In this document: positions 46,051-57,181 of the stretch, piece after piece
How the letters are laid out: every line of letters starts with the position of its first letter
How positions within the stretch are numbered: position 1 is the stretch's first letter
NCBI GenBank assembly: GCA_029204225.1
Contig: CM055092.1
Location: forward strand, 44,386,309-44,450,308
Reading direction: 5' to 3'
DNA: 64,000 nucleotides
Source: Diphasiastrum complanatum
Taxonomy: Eukaryota; Streptophyta; Lycopodiopsida; Lycopodiales; Lycopodiaceae
The notes under the pieces: model-generated
Told to the model about the DNA's origin: nothing
Databases searched by the model: none
Seen by the model: only the letters and a program-made list of their open reading frames with translations
Position numbers and translations under genes: made by a program

Positions 46051-46849
46051 ATAAAGGCTGAAATGAACTAAATCCTTGGTTTTCATTCAATTTGATCACA
46101 ATTTTTTATCTAAATCTTGTGTAGTTTGGATCTTAGCATCTAGTATTGATTCTAGAACTCAAAGTGAGTCAAATACATTGGAGATTGGTGTTGTGTGACT
46201 TCATTTGCAGGTGTTTAGGTGTCTAAAACCAGAGGCAAAGTTGAATTCAATTCACATTACCAAGATAGCAAGTTTTGCTTGCTCCAAGCATTGATTTCTA
46301 AGCGAGTTTTGGAGGTGATTTCATAGAGGAGGCTTTCTAGCATTCAAGGAGAGGGAAGATCAGAGTTTTGGGGACTCTTCAAGGCTGTTCTAAGGTGTAG
46401 TAGGCACCTCCTAAAGTGATTTAGGTTCAGTCCAACCATTGCTTGACTTATGCACCAAATTAGATCAATTTTTCATCAATTTTGATCATTTTTTGCTTGT
46501 GATTGGATAGTAGATTGTGTTGCATCCTCATTAAGTTCCATTTAGATCTTTTACAAGTGATTTTGGAAGTATATTAGGTTGCTGAAATTCACTCTTGATC
46601 AGATCATTTGGAAGCTTTAATGTTCTTTATAGAAAGAGGGGCAATTCTACTAGTATTGTCTACTTCAATCAAGCAAGTGCATTGTTTCTAGTATTCTATG
46701 ATTTGATTTTGTTAGAGATCATTCTTAGATCTTTATAGGAAGTCTATTACTGATATTTTCAGGTCCCTAAGAAGTGGGATAAGGTAGACCTTCAATCAAA
46801 TCAATAGAAGTAACCTTCATTTGTGTCAAGTCCTTGATTAGGAGACTAG

Positions 46850-49800
46850 ATGGCATCTATAAATGCATATCTTTTGGATACTAATGAAAGGCTCAACAAA
46901 ACTAACTATTCCATATGGAAAGTTAGAATGGAATCCATCATGATCATGCAAGATCTGATGGAAATTGTAAATGGTAAGGAGGGTGAACCTATTCATCCTC
47001 AAGAAAAAGCCAAATACATCAAGAGGTGCAATGTTGCACTACATTGCATAAAAATGAATGTTGCAAATGAACTCTTAAGAGAGGTAGGAGATTGCACTTC
47101 AGCTCAAGATGCTTGGGAGACTTTGCAAAAGGTCTATGAATCCAAGAACCAAACTAGAATGTTAGCTCTGAAGAATCAAATCTATAAAAGTTATCAAAAG
47201 AAAGGAGAGAGTGCACATACTTTTGTCCTAAGAGTAAAGGAATTGAACAAAGAGCTAGCCTTTATAGGTGATCCTATCAAGGATGAAGAGCTTGTTCAAC
47301 TCATATTGAATGGACTAAGCTTTGAATTTGACAATTTGGTTCAGGGATATGCAATTATGGGTAAGCTACCCATACTTGAAGAACTCCAAGGCACACTCAT
47401 GGCCGAGGAATCAAGAAGGAGCCAAATGCAAGAGAGGATGGATAGGCTTTCCATCCAAGGTGGAGATGACCAAGCTCTCTTCACCAAAGGCAAAGGCAAG
47501 TCCAAAGGCAAAGTATCAACATTCAAGAAGTCTACAAAGCTTGAGGATCAAGAAGGACCCTCAAAGGCATCTCCATCAACCACCAAAGTCAAGAAGGACA
47601 AATCAAAGGTGAAGTGCTGCTATTGTAGCAAGATGGGGCATTATTCCTCGGAATGCTTCAAGAGGAAGCAAGATCAAAGCCAAGCCAACATGAGCAAAGA
47701 GGAGGAGGAGGAGAGTTCACATGAGGACTCTCTCATGATGTCCATATTTTCTTCAACAAGCTTCAAAGGAGAAGATCCTTGGTGGATTGACTCGGGTGCT
47801 AGTTCACACATGACTAGTAAAAGGGAGTTTTTCTCTTCTCTCTTATCTTATGATGGACCTATAAAGTCTATCTATCTAGCAAATGATGAAGCTTGTAAGA
47901 TTGAAGGAGTTGGTAGCATTCCCCTTTGCTTAGGATTTTCCAAAAAGATCAACATAGAAGGTGTTTTGTACATTCCTACAATAACAAAGAATCTACTAAG
48001 TGTTGGCCAAATGGTAGACAATGGTTTCAATGTTGACTTTGCTTCAAATGAATGTTTCATCAAGAAGAAGGGTAAGATAGTGGCTAAGGGCACTAGACTT
48101 GGCAAACTTTATAAGTTGGATGCATTTGTGGATACTAATGTTGTCATGTTGGCCGAGAAGAACAAGATATCTACCTTTACTTTATGGCACAAAAGACTTG
48201 GACATGTCAACTCGGGTTCCATGGAGGCTATGATCAAGGAGGAGTATGCTTTAGGCCTACCAAGGTCTATTGGGAAGGAAGACAAGGTTTGTGAAGCTTG
48301 TGCCTTATCCAAGGCACATAAGAAGGTGTTTCCTAACTCCATCACAAAGTCATCTCATCCTCTTGAACTCATACACTCGGATGTGCACATTGCTAGCACC
48401 AAATCTAATGGAGGTTCATCCATGTTTTTAACCTTCATTGATGACTACTCAAGATATTGTTGGGTGTTCTTACTTTCCTTCAAGTCTCAAGTATTTGATA
48501 CTTTTGTAAAGTTCAAGTTGTTTGTGGAAAAGCATCATAATCATAGCATCAAGATTCTTAGAAGTGACAATGGTGGAGAATTCATCTCCAATGAGTTCAA
48601 GGCCTTTTGTGAGGAGGAAGGGATCAAGAAAGAGACTTCTTGTCCTTACACTCCTCAACAAAATGGAGTTGCTGAAAGAAGGAATAGAACATTATGTGAA
48701 TGTTCTAAGGCTTTAATATTAGATGCTTGTTTGCCCAAATCCTTTTGGGGTGAGTCTGTTGTATGTGCAAACTACTTGATAAATAAGGTGTCTTGCAAAG
48801 CAATTGAAGGCAAAACTCCTTATGAGATGTTGTATGGAAAGAAACCCAATCTTAATCACTTGAAAGTTTTTGGGTGTATATGTTATGTGCATGTGCCATT
48901 GGAAACAAGAACCAAGGAGGATCCATCTTCCACAAGAGGGATCATGCTTGGATATGCAAGCTCAAGCAAGGGCTACAAAGTCTATCTCCCATCCTTGAAA
49001 AAATTTGTTGTTTCAAGGGATGTCATCTTTGATGAACATCATATGCATATGCTTGAAGAAGGCTCAAGAGCTCCAACAATCAAGAAGAAGATGGCCGAGG
49101 AGCAAGATCTTGGTTTTGAGGAGGAGCTCATGGAGGAGCAAGCACCAAACCCACCTATCACACCAAGGAGATCTTCAAGGGCAAAAGTGGAGCCATCAAG
49201 GCTCACATATCAAGGCAAAGGACAGCAAGTTGAGGGTATCTCATCCACTTCTTATGCTTTATCTAGTTTTGAAGAACCATCTAATGTTGAAGATGCATTG
49301 AACTCCAAAGAATGGTATAAATCTATGTTGGATGAGTATGATGCCTTGATTGAGAATGAAACTTGGTTGCTTGTTGAGAGACCTCAAAGGAATGTAATAG
49401 GATGCAAGTGGGTCTTCAAGCTTAAGTTGAATGCAAATGGGAGTGTTAACAAACATAAAGCAAGATTAGTTGCAAAAGGTTATGCTCAAGAGAGAGGGAT
49501 AGACTATGAGGAAACTTTTGCACCCGTGGCCAAGATGGTCACAATAAGACTAATCATTGCACTTGCATCACATTTTGGATGGATTCTATGTCAAATGGAT
49601 GTCTCTAATGCTTTCTTGAATGGTTTTTTGGAAGAGGATATCTATATGGAGCAGCCACAAGGGTTCATCAAGCATGGAATGGAGAACAAAGTATGCCATC
49701 TCCAAAGAAGCATCTATGGCTTGAAGCAAGCCTCGAGATCTTGGAATTCAAGACTACATTGCTATCTTATTTCACTTTCTTTTGTTCAAAGTGAATATGA

Positions 49801-49945
49801 TCCTACTCTTTACATTAAGTTTGATGATGTTTGTATTGTACTTTTACTCATTTATGTAGATGACATCATCATTAGTGGAAATAGTGTTGATGGTATTGAA
49901 AAAATCAAGATAGATCTATCCTTAGAGTTCAAGATGGAGATCTAG
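46850..49945 (+). CDS. Copia Y gag-protease-integrase-RT polyprotein (1031 codons, frameshifted end)
   Basis: Starts at the ATG of MASINAYLLDTNERL, the family's gag start, after an 800-bp leader. Gag occupies about residues 1-250, the zinc knuckle CCYCSKMGHYSSEC about 255-268, and protease WWIDSGASSHMT about 311-322. GAG-pre-integrase LWHKRLGH is near 446. The integrase acidic triad is in HSDVH (about 508), RSDNGGEF (about 570) and NGVAERRNR (about 605). RT has QMDVSNAFLNG (about 914) and catalytic YVDD (about 1002). The frame ends early at TAG 49943-49945, because one base is missing around 49937-49939. Coding continues in the next frame to 50817. All catalytic residues before the break are present. 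Confidence 0.95.
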   Translation: MASINAYLLDTNERLNKTNYSIWKVRMESIMIMQDLMEIVNGKEGEPIHPQEKAKYIKRCNVALHCIKMNVANELLREVGDCTSAQDAWETLQKVYESKNQTRMLALKNQIYKSYQKKGESAHTFVLRVKELNKELAFIGDPIKDEELVQLILNGLSFEFDNLVQGYAIMGKLPILEELQGTLMAEESRRSQMQERMDRLSIQGGDDQALFTKGKGKSKGKVSTFKKSTKLEDQEGPSKASPSTTKVKKDKSKVKCCYCSKMGHYSSECFKRKQDQSQANMSKEEEEESSHEDSLMMSIFSSTSFKGEDPWWIDSGASSHMTSKREFFSSLLSYDGPIKSIYLANDEACKIEGVGSIPLCLGFSKKINIEGVLYIPTITKNLLSVGQMVDNGFNVDFASNECFIKKKGKIVAKGTRLGKLYKLDAFVDTNVVMLAEKNKISTFTLWHKRLGHVNSGSMEAMIKEEYALGLPRSIGKEDKVCEACALSKAHKKVFPNSITKSSHPLELIHSDVHIASTKSNGGSSMFLTFIDDYSRYCWVFLLSFKSQVFDTFVKFKLFVEKHHNHSIKILRSDNGGEFISNEFKAFCEEEGIKKETSCPYTPQQNGVAERRNRTLCECSKALILDACLPKSFWGESVVCANYLINKVSCKAIEGKTPYEMLYGKKPNLNHLKVFGCICYVHVPLETRTKEDPSSTRGIMLGYASSSKGYKVYLPSLKKFVVSRDVIFDEHHMHMLEEGSRAPTIKKKMAEEQDLGFEEELMEEQAPNPPITPRRSSRAKVEPSRLTYQGKGQQVEGISSTSYALSSFEEPSNVEDALNSKEWYKSMLDEYDALIENETWLLVERPQRNVIGCKWVFKLKLNANGSVNKHKARLVAKGYAQERGIDYEETFAPVAKMVTIRLIIALASHFGWILCQMDVSNAFLNGFLEEDIYMEQPQGFIKHGMENKVCHLQRSIYGLKQASRSWNSRLHCYLISLSFVQSEYDPTLYIKFDDVCIVLLLIYVDDIIISGNSVDGIEKIKIDLSLEFKMEI

Positions 49946-50817
49946 GGTGTCTTCACTTCATCTTAGGCATAGAAGTACTTAGAGGGTCTGATTTTATCTT
50001 TATAAGTCAAGTAAACTATGCTCAAAGTCTTTTGAAGAAGTTTAAGATGGAAGTATGCAAAAGTGTTGACACACCAATGGAGCAAGATGTAAAAGTGCCA
50101 AATGAAGATGATGAAAGATCCTTCATGGACATCACTTTGTTTAGGCAACTTATAGGTTCCTTAATGTGGATCACTATAATCAGACCAGATCTTAGCTTTA
50201 GTGTATGTAGGTTGAGACAATCCATGCAAAAGCCATTGAATATCCATTGGAAAAAGGCTAAGAGGATTCTAAGATACATCTCGGGTACATTGGATTTTGG
50301 TATTCTATATAGAGGAGATGTGATTAACCTTCATGCATTTAGTGATTCAGATTTTGCAAGGGACAAGAGGGATAGGAAATCAACAAGTGCCTATTCAACT
50401 TTCATAGGAGAAGGTGTGGTTTCATGGCTTTCAAAAAAGCAAGAAACTATATCTCTATCTTCAACCGAGGCCGAGTACAAAGCTTTGACAACCACTACAA
50501 AGGAGGTACTTTGGATCAAGAGATTATTGGTGGAACTAAAGATCATGGATTCAGAGGAGGCACCAATCATCTACAATGACAATATATCAGCCCAACACCT
50601 TGCATCTAACCCAATCTTCCATGCAAGATCTAGGCACATTGAAATATGCCATCACTTTGTGAGAGAAATGGTGCAAGCCAAGGAGATTGCTTTGGAGCAT
50701 GTTCCAAGCAATGAATGTGTAGCTGATCTACTTACTAAACCACTTCAAAAGACACCTTTTATGAAGTTCAGATCATCACTTGGAGTGATTAGTAAAGCAA
50801 TGATTGAACCAAGCTAG
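49946..50817 (+). CDS. Copia Y RT end and RNase H, downstream of the frameshift
   Basis: The continuation in a shifted frame from about 49939. LGCLHFILGIEV closes RT. RNase H follows from about 50330 with AFSDSDFARDKRDRKSTS (first catalytic Asp), SLSSTEAEYKALT (catalytic Glu) and HIEICHHFVREM, ending EHVPSNECVADLLTKPLQK. The first in-frame ATG is 50032, but translation would normally enter by read-through of the upstream frame. Stop at 50815-50817, 15 bp before the 3' LTR. Confidence 0.92.
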
Positions 50818-50820
50818 ATA

Positions 50821-50831
50821 GTGAGGAGGAG
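50821..50831 (+). promoter_or_regulatory. Copia Y polypurine tract
   Basis: GTGAGGAGGAG immediately before the 3' LTR, the plus-strand primer site. Confidence 0.85.
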
Positions 50832-51513
50832 TGTTAAAAATTCACAATTCTAGCTTGACTAGTTTTGGTCATATGACTTGTAAATAGTTAGATGGTCATG
50901 ATGTGGCTTGTCACACGTGCCAAATAGCATAGGATTCCATTCATAAGGATGTTCTCAAGTAGACCTAAGTGTTAGAACCTTTGGAATGAGTCCAAATTAT
51001 GCTTAGATACAAGGGAGAAAAAATAGGAGCTATTTTTGGTAATTTTTGCATTGTTGAGGGATCTCCAAGATTCCAACCCTAACTTGGTAGGGATGAAAGA
51101 TACACCAAAATTAGAAATAGGGATAGGTTTAGGGCTACTCATACCTGCCCAAAACCGTGATGGATCATGTATATATAGGTGATGATATCTCACCAAAATC
51201 AATCAAGCAATTTCATGATTTTTCTCTCATAATGGTGCAATTGCTCTCTATGTTCATAATTGCTTGAGTACTTGTGATTACTAATGATTATAGGATTGAA
51301 TGTAGGTCTGGTGTACAGTACTCAGACTGTGGGAGGCCGTACTTTCACACGTGTGAAGCCTTTTTCAAGGATTTGGGCCATTTAGTGAGGTTCAAGCATA
51401 GATTTTTGATGGATTTTGATGGTTCAACTTGTGCTAATCTTATGAAATCATAATCTATTGTTTCTCTCATCATTTCAAGTGTTTAAGGATCCTTATTTGC
51501 TGTAATTTTTACA
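50832..51513 (+). repeat. Copia Y 3' LTR
   Basis: 682 bp, matching the 5' LTR with about ten substitutions and no length change. Confidence 0.93.
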
Positions 51514-51746
51514 CATGGGACCCGGGAGCCGTCCCGGCGGCCGAATCAACTTGCTTTCCTGACTAGGCCATGACTCGAGCTCCAGAGCTAGCTCATGACT
51601 TTGTGACTACTTGAGTGGCTCACCACAGGTCGGAGGCTCAGTCCTTGACGTTCTAACTTGCTCTGGGATCTTAGAGAGTGTCACCCCTTTGAGTATTACA
51701 GGGCACGTTGGGTGCACCCGAGTCAGCTTTACAACATCCTCCCCTC

Positions 51747-52282
51747 GTTTGAGAAAGCTGATGTCCTTATCAGGGCCAAACTAGAACCTAAGACTCATGG
51801 CACGGGCTTAATTCACCGGCCAAACTTTAGTCACATGATTCACCGGCCAAAGGAAACCAACTGTAAAGCGAAGTAATGATATTGTGTTTTACACCCAGCA
51901 CAGGAAAAGTGTGGATCTAGTTCATTTACGTAAAACCTATGTGAAGCTGCTGCACTTAGACATTAGACTAAAGCTCACTCCTCGATGAGAAATGCGGCTT
52001 ACTTTATTAACATGAAAGAAAAAGGTACTTACGGCTCCCTTAAGTCTCAGATATGTCGTTTTCGTCGCACATCTGGATGAGTCCCCTAGGACTCTAGATA
52101 TTTCGTTTGCTCGTCTAGGTTGAGCTCCTTGAGCTCTGCATCGGCACTTAGATTCACATTTGATGTAGAAACTGTAGGCAACGTTGGCTCCATTTGACCT
52201 CGCGTCAGCTGGTTTGTCACTGTTGGATGTCCTTCGTTAAAGAAGTGAGCTTTCGCTTGGTCACACAAGGTGAGCTCCTTGA
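51747..52282 (-). pseudogene. Element C internal 3' part with gag-tail coding
   Basis: Minus-strand coding at 52282-52086 encodes the same unusual tail as gag-only element E: ELTLCDQAKAHFFNE, PTVTNQLTRGQMEPTLP, STSNVNLSADAELKELNL and a C-terminal TKYLES stop. The 3' UTR below it matches E's 62118-62484. So C is a second member of the gag-only subfamily. It is cut at 52282/52283 by the second copy of LTR B. Confidence 0.75.
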
Positions 52283-52667
52283 TGTAGCGCAGGCATCCCA
52301 AAGGGAGCCGGGAATCACGACTTAGCTTCCCAGCCTTCAACTCTTGCCATCCAAACCCACTTGACATACAAGCAGCCAACTCGCCAACAACGATCAGACT
52401 TAACCAGCTTGAAGTTCCGAAAACCAACATTGAGATCCAACCTGGCGCCATGCCAGATCGGGGGTCCCGATGTGGGTGACTTCCCTTCAAGCAAGCCGTC
52501 CGACATACATCAAACTTCACCAACTCGAAGCTTCATTACAAACGAGTAACATCCATTCCAAGCAAGCGGTCTGACTTACATCAGACTTAACCAACTGAAA
52601 GTTTCGTCACGAGCGCTGGAAGCCAACCTGGCGCCACGCCAGACTGGACAGCCATAAACAGGTAGAA
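52283..52667 (-). repeat. LTR of family B, copy 2, left part
   Basis: Begins TGTAGCGCAGG like 43603, inserted in the C gag tail. It carries about 120 bp not present in copy 1 (around 52335-52460). It ends where element D begins and continues beyond D at 58066. Confidence 0.75.
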
Positions 52668-52752
52668 TGCATGATGGATGAATGTTAGACTTAAGTGCGC
52701 GTTGGAGAAACCGCTCAAGTCTCAGCGTCCTTTGAGGCGCCGGCGCAACATG

Positions 52753-52764
52753 TGGTATCAGAGC
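52753..52764 (+). promoter_or_regulatory. Element D primer-binding site
   Basis: TGGTATCAGAGC two bases after the LTR end, identical in position to element E. Confidence 0.88.
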
Positions 52765-53464
52765 CGACTAGCCGGTCAGCTACGCAAGTCTCACAGGGAT
52801 GGCCACGTTTTGGGATTTGTCAAGACAACCATTGCGCAAGGTGCTGCCCACAGTGTAAGCGCGGGTGCGTCCATGGTCGGGGTGGTCGACAGAACGGGGG
52901 ACTTGACGAGTCAAAGTGCAGCCCTCGAGGTGTAAGCACGGTCAGTTCTCGCGGTTTGGGCCTGGCGTTGTCTGCACGTAGGACGGATGAGACAAAGTGC
53001 TGCCTAGGTAGGTGAAAGCACGGTCTGTACCTTGTAGGGTGCGGGCTGACATATTCGAACTTTACGGGTTAACCATTGATACAGAGATGCTGCTCGAATT
53101 CGGGTGTAAAGCACGGGTGGTTAGCTGCCGGTGCGGGATAGCTGCCGATCGTTTAGCTATAAGGGCTATCGACCAAAAAGTGGTGGGGCGTGACTGAGGC
53201 AATGTGCTGCTTAATGGTGAAAGCACGGATGGTTGGATGGATGTTTCACCGTGGGCTAATTCTGTGATAGATTTGTGTGGGCGCGGCTAGGCAAAGATCC
53301 TACGTCCGATCTCAAGGGGAATGTGACTTGAGAGGGATCCTCTGTTTAGCTTTGGTTGCTATGTTCGTTTGTGGTGTGCTTGCCTGGACCTGAATTATCC
53401 CTGACTACTTGTTTTGATCCAGGTGATCTGATCTAGTTGGGAGTTGTGAGAGGAGCTTACATTT

Positions 53465-54880
53465 ATGAGTGGACGACGCACAAGTATGGAAAGAAACTTC
53501 CATGGGGCAACCCCCAAGATTGGTTCAAGATTGTTATTCTTATCAGGAAAGATCGCGGGGAGGAAGTCAGATTTCATGATCGACTCCGGAGCTTCACATA
53601 ACTATATCTCAAGGAGCGTAGTGGAACAATTCAGCTTGCTGACCAGAAATGTTACATCTACTCTCAAAGTAGAAACAGCGAAGGGAGAACTAGATGCAGA
53701 CAAAGCGACATTGAACATTCCGGTGCAGATTGGAAGATGGAAGGCTAAACTTAGCTTTGTGATTTTAGAGATGGATGCCTTCGATGTGATTTTGGGCCTC
53801 CCTTGGTTAAATGAACATTGTATCGCAGTTTTGGGTAGGAGCTCAAACTTGGTCCTCTTGGATTACAAGGGACAAATCTGCGTGACAAAAGCCCTGCCCG
53901 GAGGAAATGCTAAGGATACCGATATTGAACAAAATCTGGTTGCAGCATTACCGATGAAAAGAATGGTGAAAGGGAAAAGGTCAAAGTGCTTTCTTTGCAT
54001 CTGCCAAGAAGTCCCAGAAGGGAAAAGCGTGCGACAAGAAAACTTGCCAAAAGAAGTGGCAGATCTGCTAGAAGAATTTAGCGATGTGTTTCCGGAAGAA
54101 CTCTCAGCTAAGCTACCTCCTCGAAGACCAGTGGACCATAAAATTGAGTTGGTACCAGGAACGGAGCCAACTTCACGAGCACCCTACAGAATGTCACAAG
54201 AAGAGTTGGCGGAACTGAAACGACAACTTGGGAAATTGATAGACAAAGGTTTTATTAGACCTAGCGCTTCACCTTTTGGAGCCCCAGTGTTGTTCGTGGA
54301 AAAGGCGGACAAAACTCTTCGAATGTGTGTGGATTATCGCATGCTTAACAAGAGTACCATCAAGAACAAGTACCCCATGCCTAGAATTGATGACCTATTC
54401 GACCAACTCAAACATGCCAAATACTTTAGCCGAATAGATCTCAGATCTAGATATCATCAAATTCGAATAGCTAAAGGTGATGAGCACAAAACGGCGTTTC
54501 GAACGCGGTACGGGAGTCACGAGTTCCTGGTGATGCCATTCGGTCTAACAAACGCACCAGCCACTTTTTGCACGTTGATGAACAATATATTTCAAGACTG
54601 CCTGGATGAATTTGTCATTGTGTACATTGATGACATATTAGTATTTAGCCAGAACCTTAAAGATCACATTCAACATTTAAGGACAGTTCTCCAACGACTG
54701 AGGAGGAACTGCTTGTTCGTGAAAAGAGAGAAATGTGAGTTTGTGGTGGAGGAAGTTGACTTCCTTGGACATGTTATAGGCCACGGATGGATTCAAATGG
54801 ATCCTAAGAAGATCAAGGCTATCTTGGATTGGCTAGCACCTAAAACTGTTCATGGCATCAAATCCTTTGTGGGCTTATGA
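53465..54880 (+). CDS. Element D protease and reverse transcriptase (no gag)
   Basis: The ATG at 53465 begins [20 protein letters not shown]. Homology to element E starts at [12 protein letters not shown], just before the protease. The protease has the intact motif [13 protein letters not shown] (about residues 37-49) and the [12 protein letters not shown] flap region. RT begins with [13 protein letters not shown], has [13 protein letters not shown] (Arg where the family usually has Gly), LTNAPATF and catalytic YIDD at about 386-389. An in-frame TGA (54878-54880) and a TAA (54887-54889) end it in the thumb region (KSFVGL). The RNase H to chromodomain frame resumes in the same phase. Stop codons aside, the catalytic residues are present. 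Confidence 0.9.
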   Translation: MSGRRTSMERNFHGATPKIGSRLLFLSGKIAGRKSDFMIDSGASHNYISRSVVEQFSLLTRNVTSTLKVETAKGELDADKATLNIPVQIGRWKAKLSFVILEMDAFDVILGLPWLNEHCIAVLGRSSNLVLLDYKGQICVTKALPGGNAKDTDIEQNLVAALPMKRMVKGKRSKCFLCICQEVPEGKSVRQENLPKEVADLLEEFSDVFPEELSAKLPPRRPVDHKIELVPGTEPTSRAPYRMSQEELAELKRQLGKLIDKGFIRPSASPFGAPVLFVEKADKTLRMCVDYRMLNKSTIKNKYPMPRIDDLFDQLKHAKYFSRIDLRSRYHQIRIAKGDEHKTAFRTRYGSHEFLVMPFGLTNAPATFCTLMNNIFQDCLDEFVIVYIDDILVFSQNLKDHIQHLRTVLQRLRRNCLFVKREKCEFVVEEVDFLGHVIGHGWIQMDPKKIKAILDWLAPKTVHGIKSFVGL

Positions 54881-54919
54881 AGCTTTTAAAGGAAATTCAT
54901 TGAGGCATTTAGCAAAATT

Positions 54920-56941
54920 GTGGCACCACTGTTGGAGCAGACCAAGGCTCATCTGAAGATGACATGGACACCGGAATGTGAAGCAGCGTTCCAAGAACTA
55001 AAACGACGGATCACTCAAGAACCCATCCTTGCCTTACCGGACTTTAGCAAACCTTTTGAAATACATATAGATGCGTCGAACTTTGCTATTGGGGCCGTGC
55101 TGATGCAAGACGAAAAACCTGTTGCATATTTTTCAAAGAAATTGAGTGACGTAGAGCGACGATGGCCAACTCATGAAAAAGAAATAGTCGCAGTAGTTCA
55201 AGCAGTGGAGCATTGGAGACATTATGTGGCAGGAAAACCCTTTAAGGCGTTCACTGATAATGTATCACTCAAGTACTTCTCATCCCAAGGTATGCTCATG
55301 CCAAAGCAAACGCAAAACTTTCTCTCAAAATTCAATATAGACATTTTACACACGGCGGGAAAGAACAATGTGGTGGCGGACGCACTAAGTAGACAGGAAC
55401 ACTTGATGGCAAGAGTGACAACTCAGGTGACTGGCCTACTCCAAGAAATCAGGGAGAATTATGGTGTATATGCGTTGGCGAAGGACTTAATGATCGAATT
55501 CCAACTGGGAAAGCCTCATAAACATTTCACTTGGAAAGATCAAGTGGTTATTTATAAACAACGCAGAGTATATGTCCCAGACAACATCAACCTGAGGAAG
55601 AAAGTCTTGCGAGAACATCATGACGTACTAGCCGCCGGGCATCCAGGGGTGAATCGCATGTATGAACTTCTCAAAAGAGGCTTCTATTGGCCAAGTACGT
55701 GGGCAGACGTTGAATCCTATGTGCAAACATGCCCGACATGTCAACAAGTGAAGGTGGAACCGCTAGCTCCGGCTGGACTACTCCAACCATTACCGGTACC
55801 AGCATACCCATGGGATTCGGTGAGCATGGATTTTATTGTTCAACTACCACGGTGCCAAGGCTTCGACTCAATTTATGTGGTGGTTGACCGGTTTTCAAAG
55901 CAAGTTCATCTAGTACCAACTAAACGTTCAGTGACAGCTGAAGAAGTGGCAAGGTTATTTTTTAAATGTGTTTTCAAATACCACGGCCTACCTAGAACAA
56001 TTATTTCTGACCGAGACACCAAGTTCGTCGGAAAGTTTTGGACTTGTCTATTTCGCCTCGTGGGAACCGGACGGAATTTCAGTACTGCATATCACCCTCA
56101 GACAGATGGGCAAACAGAACAAGTCAATCGACAGATCGAACAATATTTACGAAATTATGTCGCTTGGGACCAATCCGATTGGGTCAACTACTTGGATATT
56201 CTCGAGTTTGCACATAACAACCAAGTGAACAGATCTACTGGAAGGGCACCCTTCGAGATAAGCAATGGTCGGCTACCGATTGTTCCAAGCTCTTTTCTTG
56301 CAGGCGTGCAGGAAACACCAGTACCCACTGTAGAGGAATTCATCAATGAGTGGCACGCAAAGCTGACAGAGGTGAAGGCATTTTTAGAGCAGTCACAAAG
56401 GAGTATGGCAGCTGACATAAACCCACATCGACGAGAACTGGAATTTGAGGAAGGTGATCCAATATGGCTGAACACAAAGAACATTGTGTTACCAAAAGGT
56501 TTTTCTCATAAGTTCGCTCGACCTTATGCGGGACCATATTATGTCACCAAGAATATCAACCCAGTGGCTTACCGATTAGCGCTGCCATCCAGCTTGGATA
56601 TACACAATGTGTTTCATATCTCATTACTCAAACGGTACAAACCAGATAAGCGATTTGATCGGCAACACGAACTCCGTCACCCACCAACGACACTTGATGA
56701 TACGAAGAGGCAGCTTGTACCAGAACAAATATTGACACATAGAAAGCGAACTGGCGTTCAACGTGAATATCTAATGAAGTGGCTACGGGCTCCACTTATT
56801 GAGGGTTCTTGGGAGTACGAAGACAAACTTAAGGAGGGAGCCCCTGAAGTACTGGCAGATTATCTGCAGAAGAACCAACGCAATAGCCGTTTTCCCAGAT
56901 CGGCACACAAAGCACTACCTGGCGGCATGCCTCTTACATAA
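54920..56941 (+). CDS. Element D RNase H, integrase and chromodomain
   Basis: Same phase as the upstream frame, separated only by the two stops. RNase H has HIDASNFAIGAVLMQ, ERRWPTHEKEIVAVV and FTDNVSLKYF. The integrase zinc module is HHDVLAAGHPGVNR with CPTCQQ (about residues 230-285). The catalytic triad lies in SMDFIVQLP (about 303), SDRDTKFVG (about 364) and DGQTEQVNRQ (about 401). The GPY/F-like module has PYAGPYYV, AYRLALPSSLDIHNVFHIS. It ends in a chromodomain-like stretch, PEQILTHRK, REYLMKWL and EGSWEYEDKL (about 590-640), which places it in the chromovirus clade. Stop at 56941. Confidence 0.92.
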   Translation: MAPLLEQTKAHLKMTWTPECEAAFQELKRRITQEPILALPDFSKPFEIHIDASNFAIGAVLMQDEKPVAYFSKKLSDVERRWPTHEKEIVAVVQAVEHWRHYVAGKPFKAFTDNVSLKYFSSQGMLMPKQTQNFLSKFNIDILHTAGKNNVVADALSRQEHLMARVTTQVTGLLQEIRENYGVYALAKDLMIEFQLGKPHKHFTWKDQVVIYKQRRVYVPDNINLRKKVLREHHDVLAAGHPGVNRMYELLKRGFYWPSTWADVESYVQTCPTCQQVKVEPLAPAGLLQPLPVPAYPWDSVSMDFIVQLPRCQGFDSIYVVVDRFSKQVHLVPTKRSVTAEEVARLFFKCVFKYHGLPRTIISDRDTKFVGKFWTCLFRLVGTGRNFSTAYHPQTDGQTEQVNRQIEQYLRNYVAWDQSDWVNYLDILEFAHNNQVNRSTGRAPFEISNGRLPIVPSSFLAGVQETPVPTVEEFINEWHAKLTEVKAFLEQSQRSMAADINPHRRELEFEEGDPIWLNTKNIVLPKGFSHKFARPYAGPYYVTKNINPVAYRLALPSSLDIHNVFHISLLKRYKPDKRFDRQHELRHPPTTLDDTKRQLVPEQILTHRKRTGVQREYLMKWLRAPLIEGSWEYEDKLKEGAPEVLADYLQKNQRNSRFPRSAHKALPGGMPLT

Positions 56942-57181
56942 ACATTCATGGCCATTCTGAAGTTCAAGGAACTTCCCGGTATTTTTCTTAAGTTTGCCAA
57001 TAAATCACTTGCAGCTTTACACAGGTTTTACGTAAGTGAACTTTATCTACACTTTTCATGTGCTACTGCCAATGTATTTTGTAATTCAGAGTTGTTAAGG
57101 CCGGTGAATTAAGCCCGTGCCATACGTCCTAGTCTAGTTTGGCCCTGATGAGGACATCAGCTTTTTCAAACGAGGGGAGGA

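Larger units (their letters stand above)
45357..51513 (+). mobile_element. Copia Y: complete young Ty1/copia element, 6157 bp
   Basis: Two 682-bp LTRs (45357-46038, 50832-51513), TGTTAAAAATTC...TTTTTACA, flanked by a perfect 5-bp target duplication CATGG (45352-45356, 51514-51518). I count about ten differences between the LTRs (about 1.5%), so the insertion is recent. Domain order gag-protease-integrase-RT-RNase H marks Ty1/copia. It would be full-length apart from a single frameshift in RT. It lies inside the LTR of element C. Confidence 0.95.
44655..51736 (-). repeat. LTR of family-A element C, split by copia Y
   Basis: Minus-strand family-A LTR from TGTTGTAAAGC (51736) to GGCGCAACA (44655), interrupted by copia Y at 45357-51513. 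Without Y and one CATGG copy it is 920 bp, the same length as the LTRs of E. The polypurine tract GAGGGGAGGA lies just above it (51737-51746 on minus), so it is the 3' LTR. Confidence 0.85.

Noticed and set aside
55968-56537. Frames overlapping the integrase of element D in other frames or on minus
   Set aside because: Shadows of the strongly conserved integrase coding on plus.
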